DNA of 10,210 nt, from positions 1 through 10,210 of the forward strand of contig CANLFL010000019.1 of assembly GCA_947489825.1 (NCBI GenBank), given 5' to 3'. Position numbers and translations under genes: made by a program. Shown here one piece after another: positions 6,014 through 10,210 of this stretch; the first letter of the stretch is position 1, and each line of letters opens with the position of its first letter. This DNA comes from Candidatus Nanopelagicaceae bacterium. GTDB lineage: Bacteria > Actinomycetota > Actinomycetes > Nanopelagicales > Nanopelagicaceae. The notes under the pieces are model-generated. The model did no database searches. It worked only from the letters and a program-made list of their open reading frames with translations, and was not told the origin of the DNA.

Positions 6014-7146
6014 CGCGCATTGCACATATTGCAAATATGTATGGGCCAAAGAGTGGTGGACTTAAAACTGCGATGAATTCCCTTAGTCACGAATACGAAG
6101 AGTTAGGACATGAAGTCTTACTCGTAGTCCCTGGTAAAAAGGAAAGTTCTTCACGATCAGGAAATATAACAACGGTAACCGTCTCGTCTCCAATAATTCC
6201 ATTTTCTGGCGGATATCGAATTATTCTCAACAGCGGTGAAGTTATTCGCTTGGTGAAGAATTTTGATGCGCAGGTTTTAGAGATATCTGATCGCACAACT
6301 CTTCTGAGAGTTTCCCGCTGGGCGCGCAGGCAATCTATTCCCACAATTTTCTTCGCTCATGAACGAGTCGATGGTGTTATCAGTGCATTCGGAAAGTTTC
6401 TTCCTGGGAAAAAAGCGCTAGCGCGATTCTGGAATAAATATACAGCCGCATCTGTAGATCGAATTGTAGCGACAACGAAATTTGCTTCAGAAGAATTTGT
6501 TGAACTTGGAATGGTTCTCAATGAATCACAACTCGTCAATATTCCACTTGGCGTCGATTTACAGCTCTTTCACCCAAGCCAATCAGAGAAACCAATGGCA
6601 GCATTTCAAGAAGTACCTAAAAAATTCATTTTCGCTTGCACGCGTCTGTCAAAGGAGAAAGATCCCCTCTACCTACTCGATATTGCCCGAGAACTTAAGG
6701 CTAGAAGTTCTGATCTCACATTAGTTATTGCAGGATCAGGTCCTTACGAAAAGCGAATGAAGGAAGCAGTTGTACAAGAAATCCTTCCAGTAATACTTCT
6801 TGGCTTTGTAAGCGATAAAGAGATTGTCTCAAGGCTAATGGCTAAAGCTCAAGTTTTTCTTGCAGTAGGTCCAATCGAGACTTTTGGCTTAGCAGCACTT
6901 GAGTCTCTCGCATCAGGTACGCCGGTAGTCTGCCGCAAAGAGGCAGCGATCAGTGAAATTATCACTTCACTCTGTGGTGCCGCACTACATAAAGATACGA
7001 AGCTATGGGTGGATGCAATCGAATACTTCTCACTCATGGATCTCGACGAACGCCGTCTCCTTGCACGCAGTCGTGCCGAGGAGTTTTCTTGGTCAAATTC
7101 TGCACATCAACTTCTCGCCCTACACGAACTGGAGATGAGCCTGTGA
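6010..7146 (+). CDS. GT4-family glycosyltransferase (second GT of operon)
   Basis: A 378-residue GT-B glycosyltransferase. The N-terminal domain has the flexible GG loop (MYGPKSGGLKTAM, G16-G17), and FFAHERVDG (114-122) lies near the expected acceptor site. The C-terminal domain shows ACTRLSKEKDP (209-219) with the donor-binding R and K, AGSGPYE (241-247), and an EX7E motif from E290 to E298 in IETFGLAALE, followed by SGTPVV. It should transfer a sugar from a nucleotide donor with retention of configuration. Sugar and acceptor are not deducible. Its coupling to the MgtA-like gene (ATGA overlap at 6010-6013) and to an SGNH hydrolase suggests work on the same membrane glycolipid or lipoglycan; adding the first sugar to diacylglycerol is one possibility. 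It has no signal peptide or membrane span. Its stop overlaps the next start (GTGA). Confidence 0.85.
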   Translation: MTRIAHIANMYGPKSGGLKTAMNSLSHEYEELGHEVLLVVPGKKESSSRSGNITTVTVSSPIIPFSGGYRIILNSGEVIRLVKNFDAQVLEISDRTTLLRVSRWARRQSIPTIFFAHERVDGVISAFGKFLPGKKALARFWNKYTAASVDRIVATTKFASEEFVELGMVLNESQLVNIPLGVDLQLFHPSQSEKPMAAFQEVPKKFIFACTRLSKEKDPLYLLDIARELKARSSDLTLVIAGSGPYEKRMKEAVVQEILPVILLGFVSDKEIVSRLMAKAQVFLAVGPIETFGLAALESLASGTPVVCRKEAAISEIITSLCGAALHKDTKLWVDAIEYFSLMDLDERRLLARSRAEEFSWSNSAHQLLALHELEMSL

Positions 7147-7973
7147 TTACGCAACCATCGATAACACCGAAAATTGAAAAACGAGATCCAGCACTTGCAT
7201 TGCGCCACATTAGCAATCCGCGAATTATTGCGTTGGGGGATAGCTCAGTCTTTGGTGTCGGAGATCATGGTGATGCCATTCCTAGCGTGGGTGCAGGTTG
7301 GGCGGGAAGATTGGCACACGATCTCACCGCAGGAAATTTCATCAATGTTGCAAAGAACGGTGCTCGAGCAAGACATATCACTCAGCATCAATTAAATGCA
7401 GCACACGCTTTTAGGCCAGACCTTGCCTTGGTATGTATTGGCACAAATGATGTTCTTAGAGGAGATTTCTCTCCCAAAGAGATTAAGAATTCTCTGATTA
7501 CCGTCATTGAAACACTGAGTGAGAATAATGCCGTCATCATCCTCCTAGGCTTACCCGATCCAATAAGCACTGCACCTGGACCGCTTGCTCTGAGAAAAAT
7601 CCTCTCAGCCAGAGTGGCTCTCATTAATGAGATATATATTGAGCTTTCCGAGCGAGAGAACGTCGTTCTTGTTCCAACATGGGATTCGAAAATCGCACAT
7701 GAGCGTCGTATGTGGCACGTTGATCGGATGCACCCATCTGCCATTGGCCACCAATTAATTGCAGATCTTGTGCGTCGCAAGCTTGCACTGCCGCGACGTT
7801 CGGCAAAGAAGCTCTCCACGTCGATTAATGTCTCCAAAAAATTTGAGCTGTATTGGTTGATTACAAATGGAGCAAAATGGTTTGCAAAGAGAAGTGTTGA
7901 TTTAGTACCGGCACTTATTTGGTTGATGATTAGTGAAAATATCCGAGTGGCGAAGGTTCGTCGCTCTCGCTGA
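7143..7973 (+). CDS. Cytosolic SGNH/GDSL-family hydrolase
   Basis: A 276-residue SGNH hydrolase with its blocks in order: I, ALGDSS (catalytic S34); II, NVAKNGAR (G73); III, CIGTND (G100, N102); V, HVDRMHPSAIGH (D194 and H197). These give the Ser-Asp-His triad plus oxyanion-hole residues of esterases, lipases and deacetylases. No signal peptide is visible, so it should act inside the cell. A basic C-terminal tail of about 50 residues follows the domain and contains the hydrophobic stretch LVPALIWLMI, which may touch the membrane. I chose the GTG at 7143, overlapping the previous stop as GTGA, with GGAG eight bases upstream; earlier starts in this frame would lie deep inside the preceding gene. 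Tight coupling to two glycosyltransferases suggests trimming or transfer of acyl or acetyl groups on their product. Confidence 0.86.
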   Translation: MITQPSITPKIEKRDPALALRHISNPRIIALGDSSVFGVGDHGDAIPSVGAGWAGRLAHDLTAGNFINVAKNGARARHITQHQLNAAHAFRPDLALVCIGTNDVLRGDFSPKEIKNSLITVIETLSENNAVIILLGLPDPISTAPGPLALRKILSARVALINEIYIELSERENVVLVPTWDSKIAHERRMWHVDRMHPSAIGHQLIADLVRRKLALPRRSAKKLSTSINVSKKFELYWLITNGAKWFAKRSVDLVPALIWLMISENIRVAKVRRSR

Positions 7974-7978
7974 TTGAG

Positions 7979-9410
<1,432 letters not shown>

Positions 9411-9416
9411 ACTAAG

Positions 9417-9422
9417 ACTATC
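9417..9422 (-). promoter_or_regulatory. Weak -10-like box before the AlkD-like gene
   Basis: On the minus strand GATAGT (four of six matches to TATAAT) lies exactly six bases before the ATG at 9410. This is the same spacing as the stronger boxes at 4853-4858 and 8546-8551. It overlaps the copC stop codon. No Shine-Dalgarno sequence is seen, which is the main reason to consider it. Confidence 0.25.
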
Positions 9423-9969
9423 CAATGCTTGAGCCACGATCTCGTTTTCTCTTTACTCCAAAAAGTATACCGACTAGCAGAAGTAGCCCGCCGAGTAGAT
9501 ATAGCAATGCATTTGATGACGACTCAACAGGTTCTGGAGAAAAGGAAGTTGTTACAGGAGTTGCTTCTTCAAATTCAACTGCAGTGGGGGAGCTAGTAGA
9601 AAAAGTAATTTCTCCAGTGATCGGATGGCCGTCAGCTGAAACTGCTCGATACGACAAGAGGTAATCTCCAGCCGGGTAATCGCCACCAGCAACTCGTGCA
9701 GAAAGAACTGCGCCAACAATTGTCGGAGGGAGAAGTTCGTAGTTTCTCCCATCAGCACCTTTAAGAGTGAGCGTGTTGATTGACTCTCCCTCAATTGAAA
9801 TCAACTCTTCATTGAAAGTTATTGAAATTTCGGAAGGCAACGTCTCAACCATTTGTCCCTGTGCAGGAGTTGATGACTCTAGAGCTGAGTGCGCTTGCGC
9901 AGCAACGGATTGAGATGCAAAAAGTGTCACAGAAAAAAGGAGTAGCAGGAGAATTCTGATTGGTTTCAT
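9418..9969 (-). CDS. copC: CopC-domain copper-binding protein, membrane-anchored
   Basis: A 183-residue exported protein. Residues 1-26 form a signal peptide (basic start, leucine-rich core, AAQA cleavage site), so the mature chain would begin with H27 in HSALESSTPAQG. The CopC beta-sandwich follows (about 27-125), with SEISITFNEEL and the SADGHPITGEITF block holding D113 and H115. In CopC proteins the N-terminal His together with this Asp and His binds Cu(II). A Ser/Thr/Pro/Glu-rich linker (about 126-153) leads to a membrane helix (ALLYLLGGLLLLVGILFGV) and a basic cytosolic tail, so the domain sits outside the membrane. The start ATG overlaps the stop of the upstream transporter gene as ATGA; a longer frame beginning at 10035 lies inside that gene and is unlikely. 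The role is copper binding or import/tolerance, probably with the transporter. Confidence 0.92.
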   Translation of the reverse strand: MKPIRILLLLLFSVTLFASQSVAAQAHSALESSTPAQGQMVETLPSEISITFNEELISIEGESINTLTLKGADGRNYELLPPTIVGAVLSARVAGGDYPAGDYLLSYRAVSADGHPITGEITFSTSSPTAVEFEEATPVTTSFSPEPVESSSNALLYLLGGLLLLVGILFGVKRKRDRGSSIG

Positions 9970-10210
9970 TTTTTTAGCCTGGTCGACCAAACACCAAGGA
10001 CTACAACAGGAATCGATGCAAAGAAGCAGAGCCATCCGTAATTGAGAAAACCAATGATTACTCCAGCCAGTGCGCCACCTGCTGCGCCCATCAGGTTCAT
10101 GACTAAGTCACTCGTGCCTTGAGATGAAGGACGCATCTCGTCATCTACAGAACCTGACAACAGTGCAGAGCCAGCGATGAGTGTGCAAGACCATCCAAGT
10201 CCAAGGAAGA
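9966..10210 (-). CDS. MFS-type transporter, C-terminal fragment (cut by window edge)
   Basis: The last 81 codons of a membrane protein whose 5' end lies beyond the window. The frame is open to the edge. It shows one helix end (FLGLGWSCTLIAGSALLSG), an acidic loop, and then RPSSQGTSDLVMNLMGAAGG leading into two hydrophobic helices (GGALAGVIIGFLNYGWLC and FFASIPVVVLGVW). The 'LG.GW...+.AGSALL....vRP..QG.sDL.M...GA.GG' layout is that of the C-terminal half of major facilitator superfamily exporters common in actinobacteria. The substrate cannot be told from this part. Its TGA overlaps the copC ATG by four bases, so the two proteins are translationally coupled; a copper link is possible but inferred from position only. 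Confidence 0.75.
   Translation of the reverse strand, partial: FLGLGWSCTLIAGSALLSGSVDDEMRPSSQGTSDLVMNLMGAAGGALAGVIIGFLNYGWLCFFASIPVVVLGVWSTRLKK

Noticed and set aside
7388..7837. Minus-strand open frame of 149 codons inside the SGNH hydrolase gene.
   Set aside because: The opposite strand encodes a complete SGNH hydrolase with all catalytic blocks, and the antisense translation shows no recognisable motif.
9970..10035. Longer CopC start adding 22 residues.
   Set aside because: The extension lies inside the transporter gene, would bury the signal peptide and has no family similarity; ATG 9969 gives a textbook signal peptide and an ATGA overlap.

Overview
The window looks like a piece of an actinobacterial chromosome of modest GC content with very tight gene packing. 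The best lineage clue is the gene at 4865-6013, which closely resembles the mycobacterial/corynebacterial alpha-mannosyltransferase MgtA. A PHO-box-like site of the streptomycete type and several apparently leaderless promoters fit as well. A streamlined freshwater lineage such as the acI / Nanopelagicales group would fit, but this is inference and no rRNA marker is present.

Layout. (1) Left edge, 1-1584: the 5' end of an aldehyde:ferredoxin oxidoreductase-like gene (minus) diverges from an enolase-superfamily gene (plus). The latter lies between two copies of a 28-bp near-identical direct repeat (364-391 and 1609-1636). The 283-base space between the two genes holds a probable minus-strand promoter and the first repeat copy; I see no gene in it. 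(2) 1765-3314: a stand-alone twin-CBS protein and an extended-SDR reductase, both plus. (3) 3332-4705: a minus-strand pair, HAD-IB phosphatase then glycerophosphodiester phosphodiesterase. (4) 4706-4864: a divergent control region with a PHO-box-like pair of 11-nt direct repeats pointing toward the phosphatase/phosphodiesterase pair and a -10 box placed for a leaderless mgtA transcript. (5) 4865-7973: a three-gene operon with 4-nt overlaps: MgtA-like mannosyltransferase, a second GT4 glycosyltransferase, and a cytosolic SGNH hydrolase. (6) 7979-8539: a DUF4287+DUF1801 protein (minus) with a perfect TATAAT six bases before its ATG. (7) 8567-8713: the decayed 3' end of a catalase-peroxidase gene, katG, on the plus strand. 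(8) 8679-10210: a minus-strand run of MFS transporter (cut by the window edge), CopC copper-binding protein (4-nt overlap) and AlkD-type DNA glycosylase.

How it may work together. Regions 3-5 suggest membrane-lipid turnover linked to phosphate supply: a glycerophosphodiesterase and a phosphatase on one side, glycolipid-type glycosyltransferases and a possible acyl hydrolase on the other, with a candidate PhoP site between them. Regions 6-8 show loss of a peroxide-detoxifying gene next to DNA-repair and copper-handling genes. I found no tRNA, rRNA, CRISPR array, insertion sequence or convincing hairpin terminator.
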